From positions 103,048-167,047 of the forward strand of contig NZ_FXYY01000006.1 of assembly GCF_900169165.1 (NCBI RefSeq): DNA of 64,000 nucleotides, written 5' to 3'. Shown here in pieces: positions 26,625 to 35,882 of the stretch. Below the pieces are notes generated by a model. That model saw nothing but the letters and a program-made list of their open reading frames with translations. It made no database searches and had not been told where the DNA came from. This DNA comes from Brevibacterium linens ATCC 9172. GTDB taxonomy: Bacteria > Actinomycetota > Actinomycetes > Actinomycetales > Brevibacteriaceae. Each line of letters starts with the position of its first letter. The first letter of the stretch is position 1. The position numbers were made by a program, and so were the translations under genes.

Positions 26625-28511
26625 TTACATCGAGTGGTGTTCGACTTGGCCTGCACTACCGGGGTCGGGCAGCCACACCGTGAGCACTGCGCCCTTGAAT
26701 CGGTCGCAGTCCTCTCCACGGCCCTGCACGTCGACGGCTCCCCCGAGGCGGCGGACCGCCTGCACGACCAGGGACAACCCGACTCCGCGGGTCCCCGTCT
26801 GCTGACGTCCCTGCCCCTGGTCGGTCTCGACGCCGTCGTGCTTCGTCGACCAGCCGCGTTCGAAGATCGCGTCGAGGTGCTCCTCATCGATGCCCGGACC
26901 GTCGTCGCTGACTTCGATCATGAATCCGCCGGGACCGCCGGAACCGGAGAGCTCGACATGGACCCTCTTGTCTTCGGACAGAACATCCTGCCTGCTCAGA
27001 GCGTCGAAGGCATTGTCGACGAGGTTGCCGAGGATCGTGGCGAGGTCGCGATCATCTCCGCCGAGGTTGCCCGTGAGGTCCGCGGTGTCCACCGTCATCT
27101 CGATGCCCGCCTCGGCGGCTTGGGAGATCTTGGACAGCAGCAGGGCCGAGAGGACGGGGTGGTCGAAGGTCATCGACCCGTCCCCGTCGACCCGGTTGAG
27201 ATCGTCGATGTCCTTGGCCGCGAAGTCGATGGCCTCGTCGACGTGCCCGGTCTCGAGCAGGGACACGACCATGTGCAGCCGGTTCGCGTATTCGTGGGTC
27301 TGCGCGCGCAGGGAATCGGAGAAGGACCGCACGGAGACGAGCTCGCCGGAGAGTTCGGCCAGCTCCGTGTGATCGCGCATGGTCACGACCCACGTATCGC
27401 TGGCCGCCTCGGTGGGCTGCTGATTGACGACGAGAACGCGGTCGTCGGTGTAGTGGATCTCGTCGCGGGCCCACCGGCCGGACGCGAGCAGATCGTGCAG
27501 CGCCTCGGGCAGGTCGAGTTCGCGCAGCGGCATCTCCTCCGCCGAGGTGGGGCCCGGGTCCGCGTCGTCACCGGCGGGAGGCATGCCCAGCAGTTCCCGG
27601 GCCTCGGTGTTGATGAGCACGATCCCGCGGGCTCGGTCGACGAGCAGCAGACCTTCGGAGACCGCCGTGAGCACGGAGGAGTAGAAGTCGAGCATGCTGC
27701 GCAGCTCGTCGGCGCCGTAGTCGCCGGTGACCCGGCGCAGGCCTCGCGATGTCACCCACGACGAGCCGATGCCGAGGATGAGGGTGAGCACGGCGATGCC
27801 GATGAGCCATTTGCCCTGTGCCATGAATCCCTCGCGGACCGAATCGGCGGAGCTGCCGACGATGACGGCGCCGACGACCGTGTCGGACCTCATGCCGTCG
27901 ACGCCGACGTGTTCGGCGTAGACCGGGGTGACGACGTACATGGTGCCGTCGGCCGGACCTCCGTCGTCGATGAAGCGCACCGTCGACTTGCCCTCCTGCA
28001 GGGCCTGTCCGTCGACGGCCTGGGCCAGCTGATCGATGGAGTCCTCGGGGATCTTCCCGGAATCCGCCGAGGCGGTCTTCGCCTCCAGCGCCTGCTGGCG
28101 TCCGGGAGAGCCCAGGGTCGGCGGAGTGAGCAGGAAGTCGATGGGCACGACCGCGGCGATGTCGAAGCCGTATTGGCTGATGACGTTGTCCAGCAGCGTC
28201 TGGACATCGTCGCGGGATTCGGTGTCGAGGTAGTCGTCTTGGCCGGCCTCACCGGTGCCGACGAGGCCGAGCGACATCGAGATGTTGTCCGCGGCCGACC
28301 GCAGCAGGTCCTGTTCGCGTTTCGTGTTCAGCTGGGAGAGCTGGAGGTAGAGCAGACTCGTCGTGAGCACCATGACGCCCACGAGCATGATCGAGTTCGC
28401 GAACATGATCCGCCCTGCCGCGGACAGGCGGACCCACCGACTCAGGCGGCCCACCGGTCCGGCGGGCCCCTGCGGCAGCACGGTGCGCTTCTTCTTCGGC
28501 ATGGAAACCAT
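26625..28511 (-). CDS. CitA/DcuS-type sensor histidine kinase
   Basis: A 628-residue membrane kinase. An N-terminal helix (AAGRIMFANSIMLVGVMVLTTSLL), an extracytoplasmic PAS-like sensor domain with long insertions, a second helix near 245-265 and a cytoplasmic PAS domain lead to the SpoOB-type dimerisation helix LRAQTHEYANRLHMVVSLLE, with the phosphoacceptor His in HEYANRLH. The HATPase domain has NLVDNAFDAL, SDDGPGIDEE and GTRGVGLSLV. The start could be 28511 or 28502; neither has a good ribosome site. It pairs with the regulator immediately downstream. Confidence 0.9.
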   Translation of the reverse strand: MVSMPKKKRTVLPQGPAGPVGRLSRWVRLSAAGRIMFANSIMLVGVMVLTTSLLYLQLSQLNTKREQDLLRSAADNISMSLGLVGTGEAGQDDYLDTESRDDVQTLLDNVISQYGFDIAAVVPIDFLLTPPTLGSPGRQQALEAKTASADSGKIPEDSIDQLAQAVDGQALQEGKSTVRFIDDGGPADGTMYVVTPVYAEHVGVDGMRSDTVVGAVIVGSSADSVREGFMAQGKWLIGIAVLTLILGIGSSWVTSRGLRRVTGDYGADELRSMLDFYSSVLTAVSEGLLLVDRARGIVLINTEARELLGMPPAGDDADPGPTSAEEMPLRELDLPEALHDLLASGRWARDEIHYTDDRVLVVNQQPTEAASDTWVVTMRDHTELAELSGELVSVRSFSDSLRAQTHEYANRLHMVVSLLETGHVDEAIDFAAKDIDDLNRVDGDGSMTFDHPVLSALLLSKISQAAEAGIEMTVDTADLTGNLGGDDRDLATILGNLVDNAFDALSRQDVLSEDKRVHVELSGSGGPGGFMIEVSDDGPGIDEEHLDAIFERGWSTKHDGVETDQGQGRQQTGTRGVGLSLVVQAVRRLGGAVDVQGRGEDCDRFKGAVLTVWLPDPGSAGQVEHHSM

Positions 28512-28547
28512 TGTGCCACCCGCTCAGGGGCCGCCTGCCGCCTCGGC

Positions 28548-28664
28548 CTGCCGGGCCGGCTTGCCGCGTCGGGAAGCCAAGTCATCCTGCCGCGTCAGGC
28601 GGCCAGATCAGCCTGCCGGGTCGGTCTGCCGCGTCAGGCGGCCAGATGAGCCTGCCGGGGTCAG
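28548..28664. repeat. 39-bp tandem repeat, two strong units and one decayed unit
   Basis: The units 28587-28625 and 28626-28664 are nearly identical (CTGCCGCGTCAGGCGGCCAG...), and a degenerate unit occupies 28548-28586. The array fills the gap between the kinase start and the stop of the MOSC fusion gene, and its last bases reach that stop codon. The period is a multiple of three, which creates long false reading frames. Confidence 0.7.
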
Positions 28665-30577
28665 AGCGCCAGACTGATGGGTCCGGCGGGGACCGCGGAG
28701 CACACGAGCACCTCGTCGCTCTCGACTCGGGCGGCGGGTTCGATCGGGTAGAGCACGGACCCGGCGGCCAGGGAGACCGAACAGGTTCCGCAGGATCCGC
28801 CGCGGCAGGAGCTCGGCGACCGGAATCCGCGTGCTTCCAAGGATTCGAGCAGAGTGCCTTCCTGCGGCTGCCAGACGAAGCTCGTTCCCGAGTTCTCCAG
28901 GGTCACCTCGGCGGGCGAGCACGCGGCGATGGCCTCGCTCATGCCCGTGTTCGGAGAGGCGAAGGTCTCCTGGTGGACCGCGGGAACGCCGGCCTCGTCC
29001 GCGGCGGCGAGCACGGCCGCCGTGAAGTCGCGGGGTCCGCAGACCATGACGTTGTCGCAGCCGGCCACCCAGTCGACGAGGTCCCGGTGGCCCGGTCGAC
29101 CGGCCGTCGCGGTATCGCGGTGGTGGGTCTCGACGGGCACGGCGCCCGAGCGGGCGCGGTCCTGCAGCCGATTCCACAGACATGCGGTGCGGTGGTCGCG
29201 GTCGACGTGGACGAGTCGGATCCGATCGGTATCAGGCAGGTCGGCCAGACCGTCGCTGCGTAGCAGTCCGAGGCTCGGGGTGATGCCGATTCCGGCTGTG
29301 ATCAGGGCCGTTGTGCCGCCGAAGACGCGTGAGGCGGTCATGGTTCCGTGCGGACCGGAGGTCAGGATCCGCTGTCCTTCGTCCAGCGACGCCACGGCGC
29401 GCGAGCCCTTGCCCTGGGTGCGCACGGCGATGCGGACGATGTCGTCGTCGACGTCGGTGATCGTATAGGTCCGCCAGAACGGTGCGCCGAGGTCGAGGTG
29501 GACGCGCAGATTGGTGCCCGGTTCGTCGAATTCGCGGATCCAGCCGAGGTCGTCACGCAACGCCACCTCGACGATGTCGTTGCAGATCTGCCGGCGGCCG
29601 ACGACGGTCATGAACCGCGGAGTCCGCGCGACCTTGATCAGTTCGCGCGGGGCCGGTCCTTCGACGGTGATCTCGTCGCCGGCCGTGACGTCGCCGGTCT
29701 CGAGGATCTGGCCGTAGATTCCGCAGTGCAGGTGCCCGCAGGCGGAGTTGAGCAGCCTTGGGACGTTGACGTCGACCTCGGTCGTCGTCGGGTTGACGGT
29801 CGTCGCCGGGCAGCGTTCGATCGTCGAGCGGATCGCCAGTCGCACACCGCCGAGGCGGATGATCGAACCGATGAGCGCGAACTCCTCGAACGGGGCGAGT
29901 CCGTCGACGAGGATGTTGCCGCGGAACCGCAACGGGTCGAGCTCGACTGCATGATCGGCTGCACCAGTCGCACGATCGTCCGGAGTACCCGCGTCAGCCG
30001 ACGTCGGACCTACCGATTCAGCGCTCAGGCCGAGGGCCCCGCGGCCCTCATCCGTCTCGGCGATCGCGGCGACCGTGGCGGGGTTGATGAGAGAGATTCC
30101 CGAGCGCTGCGAGTCGAACATCCCCTGATCGGCGACGGCCAGGCTGCGCGGGAATGTACCCTGTGGGGGTATCCGTTCGGAGAGGAAGCTCGCCGAGGCG
30201 GCCCTGCCCTCTTCGTCATCCGTGGAGAAGGTCGTCGACTCCCCCGTCGGGGACGTGAGGGTCACGGTCGCGGAAACATCGTCGATCGCCTCGGCGGGGG
30301 CACTCCGGTCATCCGGATCGGGCGCGGTTGCGGATTCGGCGCCGACCGCCTCGGGGAGGGCCACTGCGACCTGCCACTTCTGCAGGTCGGTGTCGTTCTT
30401 GAGCACCGTGAAGGCGGAATACGAGTGCCAGGCGTCGACGGGAACGTCGAGGCTGCCGTTCGTGAACGCCGCGATCCGGTCACCGCGGATCCCGCGGTCC
30501 TTGACCACTCTGGCCTCGGTGAGCTCCTCGGCGGGGAATCCCTTGACCGGGAACCGGAACAGTCTGGCAACATGCAT
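28661..30577 (-). CDS. MOSC domain fused to ferredoxin-NADP reductase and 2Fe-2S ferredoxin
   Basis: A 638-residue fusion. Residues 1-~300 form a MOSC_N/MOSC unit with the possible molybdenum-ligand cysteine in STIERCPATTVNPTT, as in mARC and YcbX proteins. An FAD/NAD(P)H reductase module follows (RTYTITDVDDDIVRIAVRTQ, ITAGIGITPSLGLL, MVCGPRDF). The C-terminal plant-type ferredoxin has the ligands CRGGSCGTC plus a late Cys in LVCSAVPAG. It could reduce N-hydroxylated compounds with its own electron chain; this is inference. TACAAT lies 10 bases before the ATG at 30577 and no ribosome site is seen, so a leaderless mRNA is likely. It diverges from csoR. Confidence 0.8.
   Translation of the reverse strand: MHVARLFRFPVKGFPAEELTEARVVKDRGIRGDRIAAFTNGSLDVPVDAWHSYSAFTVLKNDTDLQKWQVAVALPEAVGAESATAPDPDDRSAPAEAIDDVSATVTLTSPTGESTTFSTDDEEGRAASASFLSERIPPQGTFPRSLAVADQGMFDSQRSGISLINPATVAAIAETDEGRGALGLSAESVGPTSADAGTPDDRATGAADHAVELDPLRFRGNILVDGLAPFEEFALIGSIIRLGGVRLAIRSTIERCPATTVNPTTTEVDVNVPRLLNSACGHLHCGIYGQILETGDVTAGDEITVEGPAPRELIKVARTPRFMTVVGRRQICNDIVEVALRDDLGWIREFDEPGTNLRVHLDLGAPFWRTYTITDVDDDIVRIAVRTQGKGSRAVASLDEGQRILTSGPHGTMTASRVFGGTTALITAGIGITPSLGLLRSDGLADLPDTDRIRLVHVDRDHRTACLWNRLQDRARSGAVPVETHHRDTATAGRPGHRDLVDWVAGCDNVMVCGPRDFTAAVLAAADEAGVPAVHQETFASPNTGMSEAIAACSPAEVTLENSGTSFVWQPQEGTLLESLEARGFRSPSSCRGGSCGTCSVSLAAGSVLYPIEPAARVESDEVLVCSAVPAGPISLAL
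30157..30171. promoter_or_regulatory. CsoR-like box inside the MOSC fusion gene
   Basis: TACCC-TGTGG-GGGTA has the same half-sites and 5-base spacing as the csoR operator at 30664-30678, but lies about 400 bases inside the coding region of the divergent gene. It may be a second CsoR site or coincidence. Confidence 0.35.
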
Positions 30578-30661
30578 AATTCGATTGTAGGAGCCGGAGA
30601 ACACGGAACGGTCGGGATGAGAGCAAACGCACAGCCGCCTCGGCGAGGGCCGATCTTGATT

Positions 30662-30680
30662 TATACCCTATAGGGGTATA
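30662..30680 (+). promoter_or_regulatory. CsoR copper operator
   Basis: The palindrome TATACCCTATAGGGGTATA is centred 20 bases upstream of the csoR GTG. It matches the known CsoR-type pattern TACCC-N5-GGGTA. It overlaps the likely promoter of csoR-copZ-copA, so apo-CsoR would repress the operon until Cu(I) is bound. Confidence 0.85.
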
Positions 30681-30690
30681 CGGTGTATTC

Positions 30691-30984
30691 GTGACTGAGC
30701 ACCATGGATACACCCCGCAGAAAGACGCTCTCGCGCGGAGGATGAAGCGGATCGAAGGCCAGGTCCGCGGCATCGGGAAGATGATCGATGACGACAAGTA
30801 CTGCATCGACATCCTCACCCAGGTCTCCGCCGCGACAGCCGCGCTGCACGCGGTCTCCATCAACCTCCTCGAAGAGCACATCGCTCACTGCGTGGTCGAC
30901 GCCGCCTCATCGGGCGACGACGAGGAAGCGCGGAAGAAGGTCGAGGAGGCATCAGCCGCCATCTCCCGACTCATCAAGAGCTGA
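30691..30984 (+). CDS. csoR: Copper-sensing transcriptional repressor CsoR
   Basis: A 97-residue all-helical repressor. The Cu(I) ligands of the family are present as C38, H63 and C67, with the same spacing as in the M. tuberculosis protein. The start is GTG at 30691. There is little room for a ribosome site because the operator ends 10 bases upstream, so a leaderless or near-leaderless transcript is likely. The genes for CopZ and CopA follow. Confidence 0.95.
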   Translation: MTEHHGYTPQKDALARRMKRIEGQVRGIGKMIDDDKYCIDILTQVSAATAALHAVSINLLEEHIAHCVVDAASSGDDEEARKKVEEASAAISRLIKS

Positions 30985-31071
30985 AGCCGCAGACCGCGTC
31001 CGCCCCATCGGGGTGGAACGACGCCTGAGGTCCGGACGTCGGGACAATTTCACCGCTGATAGGAGAGCACG

Positions 31072-31284
31072 ATGACGACCACCACCATCACCGTTTCGGG
31101 AATGACCTGCGGACACTGCGAAGCCGCGATCAAGGACGAGCTCGGGGCGCTTGCAGGCGTCTCGGACGTCGCGGTCGACCTCAACGCCGGGGGCGATTCC
31201 CCGGTCACGATCACATCGTCGGCCGAACTCGACGACGCGGCGATCCGTGCCGCCGTGGATGAAGCCGGCTATGAGGTGAAGTGA
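31072..31284 (+). CDS. copZ: Copper chaperone CopZ
   Basis: A 70-residue ferredoxin-like heavy-metal-associated domain with the metal site MTCGHC (C13, C16). It delivers Cu(I) to the CopA ATPase. AGGAGAG precedes the ATG. Its TGA overlaps the copA ATG (TGATG), showing translational coupling. Confidence 0.95.
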   Translation: MTTTTITVSGMTCGHCEAAIKDELGALAGVSDVAVDLNAGGDSPVTITSSAELDDAAIRAAVDEAGYEVK

Positions 31285-33557
31285 TGCCTCGCGAGCTCGA
31301 GCTCGACATCACGGGCATGACCTGCGCGTCGTGTTCGGCGCGGATCGAGAAGAAGCTCACCCGCCTCGATGGGGTCAAGGTGGAGGTCAACCTGCCGCTG
31401 GAGACCGCGCATGTGGTCATCGACTCCGAACTCAGCGACGACGACATCACCGGCGCCGTCGCGAAGGCCGGCTACGGTGCCACCGTGCGCCGCCCCGGCG
31501 CGGGCGGTGCTGGAGGCGCCGGTCCGGAGATCGTCGACTACGATCCCCGCCATCTGCGGCCGCGCTTCATCGGCTCACTCATCCTGGCCGTCCCGATCGT
31601 CGCGATCTCGATGGTCATGAGCTGGCACTTCGCCGGGTGGCAGTGGGTTGTCGCGATCCTCGCCCTGCCGGTCGTGACCTGGGGTGCGTGGCCGTTCCAC
31701 TCGGCGGCGTACAAGGCCGCCCGCGGTGGGTCGACGACCATGGACACCCTGGTCAGCGTCGGCATCACCGTCGCGAGCCTGTATTCCTACTTCACGCTGG
31801 GCCGGGCCGTCGCCGACGGTCACGGCTGGACGATTCCCGCCGAATACCATGTGTGGTTCGAAGCGGCCGCGGCGATCACGGTGTTCCTGCTCATCGGCAA
31901 GCTCACCGAGGACCGGGCGAAGAACCGGGCGACGGCGGCGCTCAAGGCGCTGCTCGACCTCGGCGCGAAGTCCGCAACCGTGCTGCGTGAAGGTGATGCT
32001 GCTGAGGGTGCCGCGGATGCGACTGCGGACGGTACTGCTTCCGGCGCTGCCCTCGCTGCCGGCGCGAATGGCGACCGCGTCGAAGTGCAGGTGCCGATCG
32101 ACGAGCTGACCGTCGGCGATGTCTTCCTCGTCCGTCCCGGTGAGAAGATCGCCACCGACGGTGAGGTGCTGACCGGACATTCTGCTGTCGACGAGGCGAT
32201 GCTCACCGGCGAATCCGTTCCGGTCGAGGTCGGCCCCGGCGATTCCGTCACCGGAGCCACGATCAACACCTCGGGTGTGCTCGAGGTCCGCACCACCCGT
32301 GTGGGTGCCGATACGACCCTGGCTGCCATGGCCGACCTCGTCTCTCGCGCGCAGAGCGGGAAGCCTGCCGTGCAGCGGTTGGCCGACCGGATCTCGGCGG
32401 TGTTCGTGCCGATCGTCTTCGGCATCGCGATCCTCACCCTGCTCATCTGGGGATTCGTCACCGGAGACTGGGCGGCGGGGCTGCATGCGGCGCTCACCGT
32501 GCTCATCATCGCCTGCCCCTGTGCCCTGGGCTTGGCTACGCCGACGGCGCTGGCGGTCTCCTCGGGGCGCGGATCCCAGCTGGGCATCCTCGTCTCCGGG
32601 TCCGAGGCGCTGGAGTCGACGCGGTCGATCGATACGGTCGTGCTCGACAAGACCGGCACCCTGACCACCGGCGTGATGAGCCTGACCGGAACCGAGCTCT
32701 CACCCGCGGACTTCGCTGTGCTCGCTCGTCTGGAGTCGCGCAGCGAACACCCGATCGCCCGTGCCATCGTCGCAGCCGCACCCGAGATCGTCGGGATGGG
32801 TTCAGCGGGTGCTGCCTCGACCGGGCCATCGGTCACGGATTTCGAGAACATCGCCGGCGGCGGACTGCGGGCCACGATCGACGGCGCCGAGGTGCTCGCC
32901 GGGCGCCCGGACCTGCTCCGGGAACGCGGAATCGCGGTCGACTACCCGACCGATTCGGTGCCGCGCGGAGCCACGATCGTCGCACTGGCGATCGACGGGG
33001 TCTTCCGCGGGCTGAGCTACGTCTCCGATGAAGCCAAGCCGACAGCCAAGGCGGCGATCGGCGAACTGCATTCGCTGGGACTGAGCACAGTGCTACTGAC
33101 CGGGGACAATGCCCAAGCCGCCGAGGTGGTCGCCGAGGCCCTCGGGATCACCGAGGTCCGCGCGGATGTCCGCCCGGAGGGCAAGGTGTCCGTGGTCAGC
33201 GAACTGCAGGAGCAGGGCCGGGCCGTCGCCATGGTCGGCGACGGGGTCAACGACGCCGCCGCTCTGGCCGGTGCCGACCTCGGCATCGCGATGGGGTCGG
33301 GCACGGATGCGGCGATGGCGGCATCGGACATCACCATGGTCAAGTCCGATCCGCAGCAGATCCCGCAGGCGATCCGACTCTCGCGCCGGACCTTGGGACT
33401 CATCAAGGGCAACTTGTTCTGGGCCTTCGCCTACAACACCGCGGCGATCCCGATCGCGGCGTTCGGACTGCTCGACCCGATGATCGCCGGCGCCGCAATG
33501 GCGTTCTCGTCGGTGTTCGTCATCCTCAACAGCCTCCGCCTGCTCCGTTTCTCGTAA
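31284..33557 (+). CDS. copA: Copper-exporting P1B-type ATPase
   Basis: A 757-residue Cu(I) efflux pump. One N-terminal metal-binding domain (MTCASC, C14 and C17) precedes eight membrane helices. The ion site CPC lies in [18 protein letters not shown], the phosphorylation site is DKTGT, the nucleotide domain has SEHPIA, the hinge is [10 protein letters not shown], and the last helices carry [16 protein letters not shown], as in Cu(I) pumps. A stretch near 230-260 rich in Ala and Gly ([17 protein letters not shown]) is an unusual insertion in the actuator domain. It is last in the csoR-copZ-copA operon. Confidence 0.96.
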   Translation: MPRELELDITGMTCASCSARIEKKLTRLDGVKVEVNLPLETAHVVIDSELSDDDITGAVAKAGYGATVRRPGAGGAGGAGPEIVDYDPRHLRPRFIGSLILAVPIVAISMVMSWHFAGWQWVVAILALPVVTWGAWPFHSAAYKAARGGSTTMDTLVSVGITVASLYSYFTLGRAVADGHGWTIPAEYHVWFEAAAAITVFLLIGKLTEDRAKNRATAALKALLDLGAKSATVLREGDAAEGAADATADGTASGAALAAGANGDRVEVQVPIDELTVGDVFLVRPGEKIATDGEVLTGHSAVDEAMLTGESVPVEVGPGDSVTGATINTSGVLEVRTTRVGADTTLAAMADLVSRAQSGKPAVQRLADRISAVFVPIVFGIAILTLLIWGFVTGDWAAGLHAALTVLIIACPCALGLATPTALAVSSGRGSQLGILVSGSEALESTRSIDTVVLDKTGTLTTGVMSLTGTELSPADFAVLARLESRSEHPIARAIVAAAPEIVGMGSAGAASTGPSVTDFENIAGGGLRATIDGAEVLAGRPDLLRERGIAVDYPTDSVPRGATIVALAIDGVFRGLSYVSDEAKPTAKAAIGELHSLGLSTVLLTGDNAQAAEVVAEALGITEVRADVRPEGKVSVVSELQEQGRAVAMVGDGVNDAAALAGADLGIAMGSGTDAAMAASDITMVKSDPQQIPQAIRLSRRTLGLIKGNLFWAFAYNTAAIPIAAFGLLDPMIAGAAMAFSSVFVILNSLRLLRFS

Positions 33558-33605
33558 GCACGGCGGGGCCTCCGGTGACGGAGCTGCGGCGAGGCCGGTG
33601 CCCAC

Positions 33606-33735
33606 ATCTCAGCGCAGGGGCCTAGCGCCTCAGCGCATGGGCCGGAGGCCTCAGTGAAGGGTGCCGCTTCTCAGTGCAGTTCTCAGCGCAGCCCCCGGCG
33701 TCTCAGCGCATGTCTGGTGCGGCTCACCGCATGAC
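33606..33735. repeat. Degenerate short repeats of CTCAG(C/T)GCA
   Basis: Seven imperfect copies of CTCAGCGCATG occur at about 33608, 33630, 33651, 33670, 33682, 33702 and 33723, spaced 12-22 bases apart. The last one covers the stop of the minus-strand gene. They may be remnants of slippage from that gene end; no function is evident. Confidence 0.5.
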
Positions 33736-34005
33736 CGGGTAGGACTGGTTCTGATTCTGCGTGTCCTTGCGCATCACCCAGTTGAGGTAGCTCGTGAAGC
33801 CCGACACCAGCACAAAAGCCGCTCCGGCGTAGACGAATGCATAGCCGAAGGCGCGACCGTCCTGCCACGCTCTGGTGACGATGATCGCGAGGACGAGAGT
33901 GACGATTCCGCAGACGACGCCGACTCTGATCGCATCCTTGTAGGACACCGTGCTGGAGGGCTTGCCGCCTGTGGACTTCTTCTTCGGGGTGTTCGAGGGC
34001 GCCAT
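33724..34005 (-). CDS. Small membrane protein of unknown function
   Basis: A 93-residue protein with a lysine-rich N-terminus (NTPKKKSTGGK) and two hydrophobic helices (about 27-45 and 52-72: RVGVVCGIVTLVLAIIVTRA and FGYAFVYAGAAFVLVSGFTS). It ends with a polar tail. No family is recognised. The ATG at 34005 sits immediately after GGAGGG, which is too close for an ideal site; the ATG at 34014 is an alternative that would give a leaderless start after TAGAAT. Confidence 0.6.
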   Translation of the reverse strand: MAPSNTPKKKSTGGKPSSTVSYKDAIRVGVVCGIVTLVLAIIVTRAWQDGRAFGYAFVYAGAAFVLVSGFTSYLNWVMRKDTQNQNQSYPVMR

Positions 34006-34163
34006 GCCCTCCATTCTACCGGTCCGAGCTGAGAGCCGAGGTGGCCACAAGCCGCCTTGAAACCGACAGATCCTGCCTCGCCCGGCGGATCCGACGACGC
34101 CGGCGACCCGCCTGAGCCGACGATCAGGTGGACTACGGGCTCGGAACAGGCAAAAATGAGGGT

Positions 34164-34919
34164 GTGCCCGTCACCGTCAGACGCGCCTCCGGGGAGGCGC
34201 TGTGCTCATCTCTCTCCAGCCAGGCCCCGCCTGGCCGTGAACCATGCGCAGGCACTGCGACTCGGTCCGCCGTCGGCCCCGGCCCCCTCGACCCTCGCCC
34301 TTCGACACCCCTGTCTTCGACGCCCTTCCGCCGCACCGCCCGCACTGCCACGGCGCTCCTCCTTGCGACAGTCATGGCCCTCACCGTCACAGCATGCGGC
34401 CCCGATCGCGGTCTCAAGGTCTCCCCCGAGGGCAACCCCTCCCCCTCTCTCTTCGCCCCCAACACCGAGGCTGCGGGCGAAGCGAATGAACCGTTCTCCC
34501 TCGACGAAGTCCGCACGGCCATCGAATCAGCGTCGGGAGTTGCGGTCACCGGCCGCGCCACGAAGACGGCCGAGGTCGTCGCCGACTGCAAGGACTGCCT
34601 GAAGTTCGCGTCGCCGTTCCTCAGCGGTGAACAGAAGTTCCAGCTGGTCACGGTGGCCAACCCCAAACAGCGGAACGAGATCATCGCCGGTGCGGTCATC
34701 AGCGATCACAGGGGCGAGCCCCGCCTCGAGCTCATCGCCACCGGCAATCAGCTCAAGGTCAGCCCCGGCAGAAATGGGACACTGGTGGTGCAGGAGGCCA
34801 TGTTCGCCGACGGGGACAGAGCATGCTGCCCCTCCGGCTGGTCGGTGCAGGTGTTCCGCATGCACGACGGTAGGTTTGAACCAGGTCAACGCTTCACGCG
34901 GCTAAATGGAGAAACGTAA
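34164..34919 (+). CDS. Lipoprotein, first gene of lipoprotein-RR-HK operon
   Basis: A probable 251-residue lipoprotein. A hydrophobic signal (RTATALLLATVMALTVTAC) ends in the lipobox TVTAC, followed by an exported domain with paired cysteines (ADCKDCLKF, RACCPSGW). The start is uncertain. GTG at 34164 gives an unusually long, Arg/Pro-rich region of about 55 residues before the signal, while the only nearer ATG (34374) is inside the signal. The stop overlaps the next ATG (TAATG). Gene order resembles cseA-cseB-cseC of Streptomyces, where a lipoprotein modulates the sensor kinase; that parallel is inference. Confidence 0.65.
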   Translation: MPVTVRRASGEALCSSLSSQAPPGREPCAGTATRSAVGPGPLDPRPSTPLSSTPFRRTARTATALLLATVMALTVTACGPDRGLKVSPEGNPSPSLFAPNTEAAGEANEPFSLDEVRTAIESASGVAVTGRATKTAEVVADCKDCLKFASPFLSGEQKFQLVTVANPKQRNEIIAGAVISDHRGEPRLELIATGNQLKVSPGRNGTLVVQEAMFADGDRACCPSGWSVQVFRMHDGRFEPGQRFTRLNGET

Positions 34920-35878
34920 TGCACATAGTTCTGGTCGAGGATGACGAAGTCATCCGTGAGACGACGCAGATCGGACTCGAACGCTTCGATTACACGGTCT
35001 CGGCATTTGCCGACGGCCGCGAAGGGTACGAGTTCGTCTCCGCCAACGGCGCCGACGTCCTGCTTCTCGATCTCATGCTGCCGACGATGAACGGCGCCTC
35101 CATCTGCCGTGCCGTGCGCGAGCGCTCGACGATCCCGATCATCATCATCTCCGCCCGCTCCGACGCCATCGACATCGTCCAGGCCCTCGAGGCCGGAGCA
35201 GACGACTACCTCACCAAGCCCTTCGACATGCAGGTGCTCAACGCCCGCATCCGCGCGGTCGTGCGTCGGTTCATCACCACCGGCACCGACAGGTTCGGCT
35301 ACTCCCCCGCACCCGAAGCGGATGAGCATCACGACACCGTGATCGGCCCCGGCGGCATGGTCACCGGCGACGGCATCCCCGAGGTCCTCGGCGCCAGCCC
35401 CGGCATGGACACCCGGGATCGACTGCGAGCGCAGCTCGAATCCGATGACACCTACCTCGGTGCCGGTGGGAAATTCACCACCTCCCCCGAGGCGGACGAC
35501 GACGAAGAGGCGATCGGCGGAGTTCCCCCTCGCCCGAGCGGCTCCCCCACGGTGGCCGCGGAGACGTCCGATTCCGACGGCGGGCTCGGCCAGTTCCGCA
35601 CGCGACTGGGGTCCCTGGTCCTCGACACCGGCCGGCTGACGGTCGAGGTCGACGGGGAGGAAGTCCACCTCACCCCGACCGAACTGCGGGTCCTCCTGCT
35701 GCTGACCGAGCAGCCCGAACACGTGTATTCGCGGGAGAAGATCGCGTTCACGGTGTGGGGCTACGAATGGGCCGGCGACTCCCGCGTCGTCGACGTCCAC
35801 ATCCAGCGCCTGCGGAAGAAGATCGGGGCGAGCATGATCGAAACCGTTCGCGGATTCGGTTACCGCTTCGCAGGCTGA
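34919..35878 (+). CDS. OmpR-family response regulator with long linker
   Basis: A 319-residue regulator with a receiver domain at 1-118 (acidic pocket EDD, phosphoacceptor D51 in LLLDLMLP, Lys in YLTKPF) and a winged-helix DNA-binding domain at about 222-319 (LTPTELRVLLLLTEQPEHVY, VVDVHIQRLRKKIG). The two are joined by about 100 acidic, Gly/Pro-rich residues. Ordinary OmpR regulators have linkers of 10-20 residues, so this is about 90 residues longer than usual. It is translationally coupled to the lipoprotein gene and followed 4 bases later by the kinase gene. Confidence 0.88.
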   Translation: MHIVLVEDDEVIRETTQIGLERFDYTVSAFADGREGYEFVSANGADVLLLDLMLPTMNGASICRAVRERSTIPIIIISARSDAIDIVQALEAGADDYLTKPFDMQVLNARIRAVVRRFITTGTDRFGYSPAPEADEHHDTVIGPGGMVTGDGIPEVLGASPGMDTRDRLRAQLESDDTYLGAGGKFTTSPEADDDEEAIGGVPPRPSGSPTVAAETSDSDGGLGQFRTRLGSLVLDTGRLTVEVDGEEVHLTPTELRVLLLLTEQPEHVYSREKIAFTVWGYEWAGDSRVVDVHIQRLRKKIGASMIETVRGFGYRFAG

Positions 35879-35882
35879 TCGC

